Translations under genes and position numbers: made by a program
From: Candidatus Eremiobacteraceae bacterium
GTDB taxonomy: Bacteria; Vulcanimicrobiota; Vulcanimicrobiia; Eremiobacterales; Eremiobacteraceae
Assembly (NCBI GenBank): GCA_035314825.1
Contig: DATFYX010000002.1
Span: 48,031-112,030 of the forward strand
Direction: 5' to 3'
DNA length: 64,000 nucleotides
The notes under the pieces: model-generated
What the model was told of the DNA's origin: nothing
The model's input: only the letters and a program-made list of their open reading frames with translations
Databases searched by the model: none
Part shown: piece by piece, positions 50,968-59,281 of the stretch
How positions within the stretch are numbered: position 1 is the first letter of the stretch
Layout: each line of letters begins with the position of its first letter

Positions 50968-51000
50968 GGGACAGGTTCGCGAAGCGCGAAAACCGTCCCC
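50968..51000 (-). other. Long hairpin between polyprenyl synthase and tatA genes
   Basis: GGGAC-A-GGTT pairs with AACC-G(T)CCC arms, enclosing a CGCG / CGCG inner stem. Total stem about 13 pairs with one bulge on each side. There is no U-tract toward tatA, so it may slow transcription or protect the downstream mRNA rather than terminate. Confidence 0.4.
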
Positions 51001-51005
51001 CGCGC

Positions 51006-52013
51006 TTAGGATGAAAAGGCGCTAAGAGTGCGGGCCATGCCTGCCAGTTCGTCGCGGGCGGCTGAGGGCGGCAGCGGCCCCAGGGCGGCGAGCGCCTCGT
51101 CGGCGTAACGGCGCATGGGCGCGGTGGTCTGGTCGATCACGCTGCGTTCGCGCAACAGCTCGACCACGCGCTCGAGCGCCGGCCGGGCTGCGGCCGACCC
51201 CGCGTCTTCGAAGGCGAACAGCGCCTCGACGCGCTCGCGCGCCTGCGTGCCCCCGTTTGCTAATGCGTTGATCAGCGGCAGGGTCATCTTCTTCTCGCGC
51301 AGATCGCTGCCCGCCGGTTTGCCCAGCTGCTTCTCATCGGCGATCGCATCGTACAAGTCGTCGCGGATCTGGAATGCGAGACCGAACAGCCGTCCGAACT
51401 CGCGCAGCGCGTGCACCTGCGGATCCTCGCGCAGCGCGGCCCCAGGGGTCCGCCCCGCATGCAGCAGCGCGTTGATGGCGCCGACCTCGGCGCACGAGCC
51501 GAACAGCTCGGCCGTCTTCTTGCCGATGATCTCGAGATAGCGCTGGGGCGTCATCGCCAGATCGCCGGCTGCGCGCAGCTGTTTGACCTCGCCGTTGCAG
51601 ATCTCGGCCAGCATCGCCGCGAGGATGGTCGGCACGGGCGGCGCGTATCCGAGCGTGATCTTCTTGAACACCCACGAGAACAGATAGTCGCCCGCGAGCA
51701 CCGAGAAGCGGTTGCCGAAGGCGCGATTGGTGGATTCTCGTCCGCGCCGCGTGTCGGCGTTGTCGAGCACGTCGTCGTGGATCAGCGTGGCGACGTGGAT
51801 CAGCTCCATGTAGGACGCGAGCACCGGATCGTCGGGCGCCGACGCGTTGACCGCTCGGCCGGCCAGCATGGTGATGCGCGGGCGCAAGCGCTTGCCGCCG
51901 GCATCGAGCATGCTCCAGACGGCGCCGGCGATGTGCGCGTTCTCCTGCGACAGCTCTTCGCGCACGAACTGTTCGACCACCGCATGGATCGGCGATCTCG
52001 ATTCCTCGATCAT
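51006..52013 (-). CDS. Polyprenyl diphosphate synthase (long-chain, IspB/HepT type)
   Basis: 335 residues. Builds the isoprenoid tail of the quinone from IPP and an allylic primer. First Asp-rich motif 'ATLIHDDVLDNADTRRGRES' (DDVLD at 80-84), second 'GLAFQIRDDLYDAIADEKQL' (DDLYD at 218-222), plus 'GGKRLRPRITMLAGRAV' and 'KKTAELFGSCAEVG'. The residue bulk before the first motif suits a long-chain product, length not predictable. ATG overlaps the ubiE stop, so tail synthesis and ring methylation are coupled. Confidence 0.94.
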   Translation of the reverse strand: MIEESRSPIHAVVEQFVREELSQENAHIAGAVWSMLDAGGKRLRPRITMLAGRAVNASAPDDPVLASYMELIHVATLIHDDVLDNADTRRGRESTNRAFGNRFSVLAGDYLFSWVFKKITLGYAPPVPTILAAMLAEICNGEVKQLRAAGDLAMTPQRYLEIIGKKTAELFGSCAEVGAINALLHAGRTPGAALREDPQVHALREFGRLFGLAFQIRDDLYDAIADEKQLGKPAGSDLREKKMTLPLINALANGGTQARERVEALFAFEDAGSAAARPALERVVELLRERSVIDQTTAPMRRYADEALAALGPLPPSAARDELAGMARTLSAFSS

Positions 52014-52732
52014 GCGAGCAGGTCCGCGGTCAGAGGGACCTCGGCAGAGGCGTTCGCCCGCACGCGTTCTTTGGTCCCGATGTGGAGCGCGACGGCGCCG
52101 CCCATCAGCCGGATATAGCGCACGTGCGCGAAGCCGCTGCCTTGGAACAGCGCGGCCAGGCCGTCGGCGTCCGGGAAGTTGACCAGCGATTGGGGCAGAT
52201 AGCGGTACGCGGCCGCGTCTCCCCCGGCGACCCGCCCGATCACCGGCAGCATATTATAGAAGTAGAGATAGAACAGCCGCCGCCACAGCGGGTTGGGCGG
52301 CTTGCTGATCTCGAGGTTGACGAACGAGGCGCCGGGTTTGAGCACGCGCGCGACCTCGCGCAGGCAGGCGCCGATGTCCACGATGTTGCGCATCGAGTAG
52401 CCCATCGCGGCGCCGTCGAAGACGCCGGTGTCGAACGGCAGCGCGAGGACGTCGCCTTCATGGTAGGTGATGTTCGCGGGCGTCGCGTGCGCTCTGGCGA
52501 CGTCGAGCATGCGCGGGCTGAAGTCGATCGCGTCGACCAGGCCCTCTGGAACGCGCCGGGCGATCATCCGGGCCAGGGCGCCGGTGCCACAGCACAGGTC
52601 GAGCAGGTGGCCGTCATCGGCCACGTGGAGCTGGTTGACGGCCAGCATGCGCCACAGCTCGTCGAGGCCGCCGGTCATGGCCGTGTTGGCGCGGTCGTAG
52701 CGGGCTGCGATACGGTCGAACAGCTCGCGCAC
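52010..52732 (-). CDS. ubiE: Demethylmenaquinone/ubiquinone C-methyltransferase UbiE/MenG
   Basis: 240 residues from a GTG at 52732, which has an ideal AAAGGAAG 5 bases upstream; an ATG at 52756 adds 8 residues but has no ribosome site. SAM-dependent methylation of the quinone ring. 'LFDRIAARYDRANTAMTGGL', motif I 'LLDLCCGTGALARMIARRVP', 'AMGYSMRNIVDIGACLREVA' (the R-N of the GxRN motif) and 'RVLKPGASFVNLEISKP' are UbiE/MenG hallmarks. Acts after UbiA prenylation; MenG in a menaquinone pathway is the likely role. Confidence 0.94.
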   Translation of the reverse strand: MRELFDRIAARYDRANTAMTGGLDELWRMLAVNQLHVADDGHLLDLCCGTGALARMIARRVPEGLVDAIDFSPRMLDVARAHATPANITYHEGDVLALPFDTGVFDGAAMGYSMRNIVDIGACLREVARVLKPGASFVNLEISKPPNPLWRRLFYLYFYNMLPVIGRVAGGDAAAYRYLPQSLVNFPDADGLAALFQGSGFAHVRYIRLMGGAVALHIGTKERVRANASAEVPLTADLLA

Positions 52733-52826
52733 GACGCTTCCTTTATTTATGCTCATGAAACGATGTGCGCTTCGGACGGCTTTCCGGGCTTTCCTGGCAC
52801 GGCGCTAGACGCGCGCGCGCAACCGC

Positions 52827-53747
52827 GTGATTAGTCACACCGTGGCAGATCTGCATGTCAGCATCGGCAGCGCATCGCGCAGCGTGTTGTGCGACGCATT
52901 TGCGGCCGCTCGCAGCTCGATCCGCGCGCAGTTCCACAGCCTTGGCGATGCCGATGTGGTTGCCGCGCTCAATGCTGCGGCCGCGCGCGGCGTCGACGTG
53001 ACATTACATCTCGAGGGCGACGTGCACCGCTACGACCGCAAGCGCTCAGAGCGGCCCAGGGACGACCCTGGTCGAGTGTCGTTCGCGCGCTACGCCCGCA
53101 TGCTGGATAAACGCATCCATGTCGTCGTCGAAGATGACCCGCTGGTGCTCGAGCACGCGAAGGCCGCTGTGGTCGACGATCGGCGCGCCTTCATCGCCAC
53201 GGCGAATCCGAATCGAGCGGGCTTCGGTGAGCCAGGCGACTTCCTCGTCGAGGACGACCTGCCGGCGGATGTCGCAGCGGTCAGGCGCGCGATCTTTGAC
53301 CGCGACGCGCAGACCGGTCGGATCGTCAACGGTCCAGACCCAGGTCAGCGCGCGCGCATCGCCGCGTTGCTGGACGCGCCGGTGGATGAACGCATCGCGA
53401 TCGAGGATCTGTCCGATCCGCTGATCCTCGATGCGTTGGAGGCGCGTGCCAAGCATGGGCGACACGATGAAGTGCTCGTCAAGCGCGAGCGACGCACGCG
53501 GATGGATTGCATCCAGGAGCTGACCGCGGCGGGCGTCGCGGTGCGCACATTGCCGGGCGCATACCTGCACGCCAAGTACATCGACGCGGGCGACCGGCTC
53601 TACATCGGCTCAGCGAACCTCACGAGGAACGGACTCGATGAAGCGCGCGAGATCGGCATCATCGCAAAGACATCTGATTTCGACGACGGCGGCGCCGCGC
53701 TGCGGGCGGAGTTCGCGAGCATGTGGCGTTCGGCGCAGCCGCTCTGA
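52827..53747 (+). CDS. Phospholipase D-like protein with one intact HKD motif
   Basis: 306 residues, GTG start, no signal peptide. Two PLD half-domains: the C-terminal HKD reads 'LHAKYIDAGDRLYIGSANLT' (His248, Lys250, Asn264) and is nearly complete. The N-terminal one, 'EHAKAAVVDDRRAFIATANP', keeps His110, Lys112 and Asp117 but has ATAN in place of GS-x-N. Such proteins may be phosphodiesterases, nucleases or cardiolipin-synthase relatives; the active-site dyad of histidines is present. Divergent from ubiE with a 94-base gap. Function undetermined. Confidence 0.85.
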   Translation: MISHTVADLHVSIGSASRSVLCDAFAAARSSIRAQFHSLGDADVVAALNAAAARGVDVTLHLEGDVHRYDRKRSERPRDDPGRVSFARYARMLDKRIHVVVEDDPLVLEHAKAAVVDDRRAFIATANPNRAGFGEPGDFLVEDDLPADVAAVRRAIFDRDAQTGRIVNGPDPGQRARIAALLDAPVDERIAIEDLSDPLILDALEARAKHGRHDEVLVKRERRTRMDCIQELTAAGVAVRTLPGAYLHAKYIDAGDRLYIGSANLTRNGLDEAREIGIIAKTSDFDDGGAALRAEFASMWRSAQPL

Positions 53748-53782
53748 AGAGGCGCGCTGCCACGATTCGCTAAGTAGGCCGT

Positions 53783-54487
53783 GTGAGTTCGCTCAGCAGG
53801 AACGCGAGAATCGCCGGACTCCTGTATCTAGCGGTGGTCCTGCTTGGGCCCGTTCGTTTGAAATACATCCCGAGCGTGTTATTCGTGACGGGAGACGCGG
53901 CCGCTACAGCGCACAACATCGCTTCGCACGAACACCTATTCCGCATCGGCATCTATACGGATCTACTGTCGGCGACGATGGAGATCTTCGTCATGCTTGC
54001 GCTTTACCGATTGCTCAATGGTGTTGACCGGACTCTCGCTACGACCATGGTCATCTTGGGCATCGCTGACGTTCCGATCTACTTCGTCAACACATTGAAC
54101 GACTTCGGGGCGCTGCTATTCGCGCGCGGAGGGGATTTCTTGTCGGCATTCGGGCAAACACAGCAATACGCGATGGTCATGCAGTATCTCAATCTGCACG
54201 ACTATGGGGTTGTCGTCAACGAAGTGTTTTGGGGGCTCTGGTTACTGCCGTTCGGTATCCTCGTCTACAAGTCGGGTTTTCTTCCGCGCATTCTCGGCGT
54301 GTGGCTTGTTTTGAACGGCTTCGCCTACCTCGCTCAGAATTTTGCCGGCGTACTGCTGCCGCGGTATGCGGATGCTGTGGGTAACGTCGCGTTCCCGTTC
54401 CAGCTCGGCGAAGTTGCGATCGTGATATGGCTGATCGTCATGGGAGCAAAAGAACGACCCGTCGTGACTCCGCCTATGTCATCGTGA
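53783..54487 (+). CDS. DUF4386-family membrane protein
   Basis: 234 residues starting at GTG. About six membrane helices beginning 'RIAGLLYLAVVLLGPVRLKY' with 'YTDLLSATMEIFVMLALYRL', 'TTMVILGIADVPIYFVNTLN', 'EVFWGLWLLPFGILVYKSGF' and 'PRILGVWLVLNGFAYLAQNF' following. The pattern (N-terminal R-x-A-G-L-x-Y, later 'GLWLLPFG.LV..SGFLPR.LG') is that of DUF4386, function unknown. Its codons look less GC-rich than neighbouring genes, so recent acquisition is possible. Intergenic spacing leaves it as a single gene. Confidence 0.85.
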   Translation: MSSLSRNARIAGLLYLAVVLLGPVRLKYIPSVLFVTGDAAATAHNIASHEHLFRIGIYTDLLSATMEIFVMLALYRLLNGVDRTLATTMVILGIADVPIYFVNTLNDFGALLFARGGDFLSAFGQTQQYAMVMQYLNLHDYGVVVNEVFWGLWLLPFGILVYKSGFLPRILGVWLVLNGFAYLAQNFAGVLLPRYADAVGNVAFPFQLGEVAIVIWLIVMGAKERPVVTPPMSS

Positions 54488-54576
54488 GGCATACGTCCCT
54501 GACCGGCGTCCCGCACTAATATCCGTACCGCCGCGTACACTCTTTCGGTGTTTCCCACGAAGCCCGGAGTCCAGCC

Positions 54577-54618
54577 CCTGAGCTACCATACGAGTGTCAT
54601 CACTCGCTCTCAGGGAGG
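54577..54618 (+). promoter_or_regulatory. Nested hairpin that overlaps a ribosome-binding site
   Basis: Inner stem CGAGTG-TCAT-CACTCG (54591-54606) inside outer arms CCTGAG (54577-54582) and CTCAGG (54609-54614). The outer 3' arm covers the first three bases of AGGGAGG (54612-54618), the ribosome site of the small membrane protein gene at 54627. The structure could switch translation. Confidence 0.45.
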
Positions 54619-54626
54619 TTTGGACC

Positions 54627-54785
54627 ATGCGCTTCTCAACACAACTCATCATCGACGCCGCCTGTGCGGTGATCGGCATCGCGGTGCTGGTCGTTCCGCT
54701 GCTCGTCACGCAGATATACCAGCCGCAGACGAACGCCACCGCCCACGTGCACAACGTCACCGCTTCAGCGGCACGCGCGAACTGA
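54627..54785 (+). CDS. Small single-span membrane protein
   Basis: 52 residues. AGGGAGG lies 8 bases before the ATG at 54627; an upstream in-frame ATG at 54594 lies in the hairpin and lacks a ribosome site. One membrane helix ('LIIDAACAVIGIAVLVVPLL') then a polar tail with several Thr and His ('NATAHVHNVTASAARAN'). No homologue recognised. Good initiation signals and a clear membrane helix argue that it is translated. Confidence 0.6.
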   Translation: MRFSTQLIIDAACAVIGIAVLVVPLLVTQIYQPQTNATAHVHNVTASAARAN

Positions 54786-54808
54786 AGTAGAACGGCGACC
54801 GGCTCGGG

Positions 54809-55594
54809 TCAGCCGCCCAGCCGGTCGTCCAGCTTCGGGAAGAGGCGCCGCGCGTTGGCGGTCGTCGCGGTGGCGATCCGTGCCGGATCGACGCCGCGCA
54901 GTTCGGCAAGCCGCGCGCAGGTGAGCGCGATATTGGCGGGCTCGTTGCGTTTGCCGCGGTTAGGCGCGGGCGCCATGAACGGACAGTCGGTCTCGAGCAC
55001 GAGCGATTCGAGCGGCAAGCGCGCTGCCGCGTCGTGCAGCTCCACCGCGTTCTTGAACGTCACCGCGCCGCCGATTCCGAGGAACACGCCGAACTCGTCG
55101 ATGAGCCGAATCCCCCACTCGTATGTGCCCGTGAAGCAGTGCACGACGCCGAGCCGGCCACGAGCGAAATGCTCGCGCAAGACCGCTGCGAGATCGTCTT
55201 CTGCCTCGCGACAGTGGAGGATGACCGGAAGATCGCGCCGCGCCGCCATGTCGAGCTGGCGTCGTAAGACCTCGCGCTGGACGTCGCGCGGCGAATGATC
55301 GTAGTGATAGTCAAGGCCCATCTCGCCGACGGCGACGACGCGCGGATCGTCGAGCAGCGTTTCGAGCCAGCGCATGTCGCCTGCGTCTTTCGCGAGGTGC
55401 GGATGCACGCCGACCGCGGGCGCGATCGCCGGGTTCGCTCCAGCTAGTGCGAGCGTCGCCCGGCTCGTCGCCTCGTCTTGGCCTGCCGAGACGACCGCAC
55501 GCACGCCCGCGGCATCGGCACGCGCGAGCACGTCCTGCAGATCGGCGCTGAACTCCGGACCGTCGAGGTGAGCGTGCGTGTCAGCAAGGGTCAC
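54809..55594 (-). CDS. tatD: TatD-family metal-dependent deoxyribonuclease
   Basis: 261 residues. TIM-barrel amidohydrolase-like 3'-5' exonuclease. Metal ligands: 'DTHAHLDGPEF', 'VAVGEMGLDYHYDHSPRDVQ' (bridging Glu), 'LPVILHCREAEDDL', 'GVVHCFTGTYEWG' and 'LVLETDCPFMAPAPNRGKRN' (signature). Its ATG overlaps the metG stop by 4 bases; the rsmI-metG-tatD order is widespread. Confidence 0.95.
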   Translation of the reverse strand: MTLADTHAHLDGPEFSADLQDVLARADAAGVRAVVSAGQDEATSRATLALAGANPAIAPAVGVHPHLAKDAGDMRWLETLLDDPRVVAVGEMGLDYHYDHSPRDVQREVLRRQLDMAARRDLPVILHCREAEDDLAAVLREHFARGRLGVVHCFTGTYEWGIRLIDEFGVFLGIGGAVTFKNAVELHDAAARLPLESLVLETDCPFMAPAPNRGKRNEPANIALTCARLAELRGVDPARIATATTANARRLFPKLDDRLGG

Positions 55595-57132
55595 GACGTC
55601 GCGTCGTGCGCCTCAAGGCGAGGGAAGAGCGGTGGCGGCACGCTCGTCGCCGTGCCCGGCGCAAGCTTGCCCCATTGCAATTGCTCTTCCCAGCGTTGTC
55701 CGGGAACGCCGTCTTGTCCAAGAGCACGCCACGCGGTCTGCGCCGTGGCCGGCATGAACGGATAGATGAACGCCGCGATCCAGCGCACTCCTTCGCACAG
55801 TTCGTAAAGCACGTCGTCGAGCGCTGCGCCGTCATCGCGCTTGGCCAGCTCCCACGGCTTGCTCTGCTCGACGTGCAAGTTCAATGCGCCGACGCGCTCC
55901 CAGATCGCGCCAAGCGCTCCGCGGTAGTCCAGTTCGCTCATCGCGGCGATCACAGAGTCGCGCGCCGACTCAAAGCCAGCCGCAAGCGACGAGCGCGTGT
56001 GCGCGGCGGGAACCGTGCCAGCGCGATAGCGCCCGAGCATGGACAACGTGCGCTGCACGAGATTGCCGAGGTCGTTCGCGAGATCGGCGTTATAGCGGCG
56101 CTGCAAGCCTTCTGGGCTCAGGCTGAAATCGGTGCCGAAGGCCGCTTGGGCGAACAGCAGATAGCGCACGCCGTCCACGCCGTACTGCGCGATGAGCTCG
56201 TCTGCCGTCACGATGTTGCCGAGGCTCTTGCTTATCTTCGTGCCTTCCATCGTGATCCAGCCGTTGGCGAATACGTGGCGCGGCAGCGGCAGATCGAGCG
56301 CCATCAGGATCGCCGGCCAGATGATCGTGTGGAAGCGCGCGATCTCTTTGCCGATGAGCTGCACGTCGGCGGGCCATAGGTGCTCGAACTTGGCCATGTC
56401 GTGCGGATAGCCGGCCGCGGTGATGTAGTTGCAGATCGCGTCGAACCAGACGTAGATCGTCGTGCCCGCGCTGCCGGGCATCGAGATCGCCCACTCGACG
56501 CTTTGGCGCGACACGCACAGATCCTCAAGCCCGCCCTGCAGGATCGCCATCATCTCGTTGTAGGCGCTTTGCGGGCGCACCCAATGCGGATTCGCGCGAT
56601 AATGCTCGATCAAGCGATCGCGATAGGCGGAGAGCCGGAAGAACCATGCGTCTTCGGACACCCATTCCACCGGCCGCCCGCATTCGGGATTGGGGCAGCG
56701 CCCGTCGATGAGCTTGCTTTCGACCCAGAAGGTCTCATCGGTACGGCAATACCAGCCTTCGTACTTGCCGGGCTCGATATCGCGGCGGTCTCGCAGCACG
56801 GTGAAGATGCGCTGCACCGCTTTCTCGTGCTCGGGATCGGTGGTGCGGATGAACTGGTCGTAGCTGATGTTCAGTTCGCGCCACTGCGCCTTCCAGCGCT
56901 CGACGATCTCGTCGACGAACTGCTTGGGGGTTTTGCCCTGCGCCGCAGCCGCGTCGGCGATCTTCTGCGCGTGCTCGTCCGTCCCGGTCAGAAACCATGC
57001 GCGTCCGTCGCCGGTCACGCGATGAAGGCGCGCGAGGACGTCGGCCGCGATGGTCGTGTAGCCGTGCCCGATATGCGGCGTGCTGTTGGTGTAGTACAGC
57101 GGCGTCGTGAGATAGAACGTGTCTTTGGCCAT
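55591..57132 (-). CDS. metG: Methionyl-tRNA synthetase
   Basis: 513 residues, the short type without the C-terminal tRNA-binding dimer domain. Class I synthetase: HIGH at residues 20-23 in 'YYTNSTPHIGHGYTTIAADV' and 'KISKS' (about 298) in place of KMSKS in 'MEGTKISKSLGNIVTADEL'. The connective peptide has 'CRTDETFWVE' and 'CPNPECGRPVEW', so the first zinc-knuckle pair is Cys/Asp rather than Cys/Cys while the second is intact. The anticodon domain has the conserved Trp block 'EQSKPWELAKRD'. Overlaps tatD. Confidence 0.96.
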   Translation of the reverse strand: MAKDTFYLTTPLYYTNSTPHIGHGYTTIAADVLARLHRVTGDGRAWFLTGTDEHAQKIADAAAAQGKTPKQFVDEIVERWKAQWRELNISYDQFIRTTDPEHEKAVQRIFTVLRDRRDIEPGKYEGWYCRTDETFWVESKLIDGRCPNPECGRPVEWVSEDAWFFRLSAYRDRLIEHYRANPHWVRPQSAYNEMMAILQGGLEDLCVSRQSVEWAISMPGSAGTTIYVWFDAICNYITAAGYPHDMAKFEHLWPADVQLIGKEIARFHTIIWPAILMALDLPLPRHVFANGWITMEGTKISKSLGNIVTADELIAQYGVDGVRYLLFAQAAFGTDFSLSPEGLQRRYNADLANDLGNLVQRTLSMLGRYRAGTVPAAHTRSSLAAGFESARDSVIAAMSELDYRGALGAIWERVGALNLHVEQSKPWELAKRDDGAALDDVLYELCEGVRWIAAFIYPFMPATAQTAWRALGQDGVPGQRWEEQLQWGKLAPGTATSVPPPLFPRLEAHDATS

Positions 57133-57153
57133 ATATCAGCGGTTGTTTGCGCG

Positions 57154-57918
57154 CTAGCGGTGGAGCGCCTGCCAGAGCAGCCGCGCCGCGACCATCCATG
57201 CCACGGCCAGGAAGACGAACCGGACAAAGACTGCGCCGCGGACGATCGCCAGACGCGAACCGGTGAAGCTGCCCGCGACCGCGCAGACGGCCATGACCAC
57301 GCCGATTTGATAATCGATGGTGCCGGCCAGCGCGAAGACGATGATGGCGCCGAGATTCGACGCGAAGTTGGTCGCTTTGGCCAGGCCCGAGGCTGCCAAG
57401 AAATCGACGCCCAGCCACGCGACGAAAAGAAAGATCATGAACACGCCCGCGCCGGGCCCGAAGAAGCCGTCGTAGTATCCGGTGGCCAAACCGATCGCCC
57501 CGGAACGCCACACCGAGCGCTGAACCACCGCGCCAGTAAACCGCGCTCCAAGTTGCGGCCGCAGCGCGACGACCGCCGAGACGACGAGCAGCAGCGCCGA
57601 CACGATGACGCGCAGCAGTTTTGGGTCGAGCAGCAGCACGGTGCGTGCGCCCAGCAGCGCGCCGGCGAACGCCGCAAGCGCGCTTGCCGTGACGATCGGC
57701 CAACGGATCTGGCGCGCGGCCGCGAAGGTGGCGGTCGCCGTCGCCGTGCCGGCGATACCTGACAGCTTGTTGGTGCCCAGCGCCAGCGAGACCGGCATGC
57801 CGGTGAGCAGCAGCGCCGGCAGATTGATGAGCCCGCCGCCACCGACCACCGCATCGACGGCGGCGGCGACGAACGCGGTCGCGCCGAGCGCGACCAGCAC
57901 CCATGGTTCGACGTGCAC
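57154..57918 (-). CDS. TSUP (TauE/SafE) family sulfite/sulfonate-type transporter
   Basis: 254 residues from a GTG at 57918, 1 base after the rsmI stop. Eight membrane segments in two inverted repeats: 'VAAAVDAVVGGGGLINLPAL' starts the first and 'GLATGYYDGFFGPGAGVFMI' the second, both with the glycine-rich signature of the family. Members export or import sulfite, sulfoacetate and other small anions; substrate not predictable. Its position inside the rsmI-metG-tatD operon is unusual. Confidence 0.9.
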   Translation of the reverse strand: MHVEPWVLVALGATAFVAAAVDAVVGGGGLINLPALLLTGMPVSLALGTNKLSGIAGTATATATFAAARQIRWPIVTASALAAFAGALLGARTVLLLDPKLLRVIVSALLLVVSAVVALRPQLGARFTGAVVQRSVWRSGAIGLATGYYDGFFGPGAGVFMIFLFVAWLGVDFLAASGLAKATNFASNLGAIIVFALAGTIDYQIGVVMAVCAVAGSFTGSRLAIVRGAVFVRFVFLAVAWMVAARLLWQALHR

Positions 57919-57919
57919 G

Positions 57920-58780
57920 CTAACGCCGCTGAGCGCGCTGCAATGCGAGTTTGTACAAAGCGTTCTTGGGCAGGCCGGTCGCCCCGGCAATCGCTTCGGC
58001 CGCATCGCGAGCGCCGGTGCCGCGCTCGATCAAGCGCAGCAGCGCGTCGCGAACCTCATCCGGGATAGCTCGCGCGCCGGCCGGCACGCGCTCAATGCGC
58101 GCGCCCTCGAGCACGATCGTGAACTCGCCGCGCGGCGGCTGTTCGATCTGCGCGCGCACCTGCGCCGCCGATCCCAGCGCCTGCTGCTCGAACATCTTGG
58201 TATATTCGCGCAACGCGAATACGCGACGCTGAGGCAACTCGCGTCCGACGTCGTCGAGCAGCGCGATGACGCGCGTCGGCGCTTCATACCACGCGACGGC
58301 ATACTCGACGTCGCGCAGCGAACGCAGATAGGCACGCCGCTCGGAGCTCTTGCGCGGCGGGAAGCCGTCGAATCTGAACCTGCTGATGTCGAAACCGCTG
58401 AGGACGAGCGCGCCGACGAATGCGGTCGGGCCGGGCAAGGCCTCGATCGCGGCGCCCACCGCGCGCGCGCACGCGACGAGCGCTGCCCCCGGATCCGAGA
58501 TGCCGGGCATGCCGGCGTCGCTTGCGAAGGCGACCGTCTTGCCGGCCGCCAGCAGTCCGCGCACCTCCGCAAGCCGTCGCGCTTCAACCCGTTCGTGCAG
58601 CGAACGGAGCGGTTTGCGTATGTCGAAATGACGCAGCAGCCCGCCCGTGACGCGCGTGTCCTCGGCCACGACGACGTCGCACTCATTCAGCGCGCGCAGC
58701 GTGCGCGCGGTGATGTCTTCAAGGTTGCCGAGCGGCGTCGGACACAGCACAAGGCGGCCGGCCTGCGTCGAATGCGTCAC
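57920..58780 (-). CDS. rsmI: 16S rRNA (cytidine1402-2'-O)-methyltransferase
   Basis: 286 residues, tetrapyrrole-methylase fold. Opens 'GRLVLCPTPLGNLEDITART', then 'VVAEDTRVTGGLLRHFDI', 'TVAFASDAGMPGISDPGAAL' (SAM-binding loop) and 'IEALPGPTAFVGALVLSGF'. C-terminal helical domain present. First gene of the rsmI-TSUP-metG-tatD operon. Confidence 0.96.
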   Translation of the reverse strand: MTHSTQAGRLVLCPTPLGNLEDITARTLRALNECDVVVAEDTRVTGGLLRHFDIRKPLRSLHERVEARRLAEVRGLLAAGKTVAFASDAGMPGISDPGAALVACARAVGAAIEALPGPTAFVGALVLSGFDISRFRFDGFPPRKSSERRAYLRSLRDVEYAVAWYEAPTRVIALLDDVGRELPQRRVFALREYTKMFEQQALGSAAQVRAQIEQPPRGEFTIVLEGARIERVPAGARAIPDEVRDALLRLIERGTGARDAAEAIAGATGLPKNALYKLALQRAQRR

Positions 58781-58832
58781 TTGACGCGGACTTCGGGGGG
58801 TGTCCGGTCATCCCTCGGCGCGTCGAGTGCGG

Positions 58833-59102
58833 CTACGCCTGCCGCTCAACCGAGATCGTGCACTCGCTGACGAGGGCGGCGATCGCGCCGACCGCGGCTA
58901 GCACCGGAGCGAGGGCCGTGCCCACCACCCCGACGGTCAAAGGCAGATCCACCAGCGTCTTGCCGGTCTTGTCCTTGATCGAGATGTGCCGCACGTTCCC
59001 CTCGCGGATGATCTCGTTGATCTTCTTGAGCAGATCCTCGCCTCTGATCTTCCATTCCTCGCGGCACGGACCGGCTTTCTCGGTTGTCGTCGTGTCTACC
59101 AT
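58833..59102 (-). CDS. DUF4342-family protein
   Basis: 89 residues from the ATG at 59102, with AAAGGAG 5-6 bases upstream; a longer frame upstream is not needed. The central 'EDLLKKINEIIREGNVRHIS' and 'IKDKTGKTLVDLPLTVGVVG', followed by a hydrophobic helix ('ALAPVLAAVGAIAALVSECT'), match DUF4342 as I recall it. Possibly a membrane-anchored regulator; function unknown. It stands alone 52 bases upstream of rsmI. Confidence 0.85.
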   Translation of the reverse strand: MVDTTTTEKAGPCREEWKIRGEDLLKKINEIIREGNVRHISIKDKTGKTLVDLPLTVGVVGTALAPVLAAVGAIAALVSECTISVERQA

Positions 59103-59281
59103 GGATGTCTCCTTTGTCAAAGCGATCATGTCAGTTCTCATCGTACCCGCGCTGCGGGAAGGCGGCGTGAAGCGTCGATAAAGGCGAGGGCAAAGTCCGA
59201 GATGCGTGCGCGGAAAGTCGCTTGGCGGCGAGCGCCTAGGCCGCGCAGCGGCGCGTGCCGAAATCGCCCGATACTAACAGC

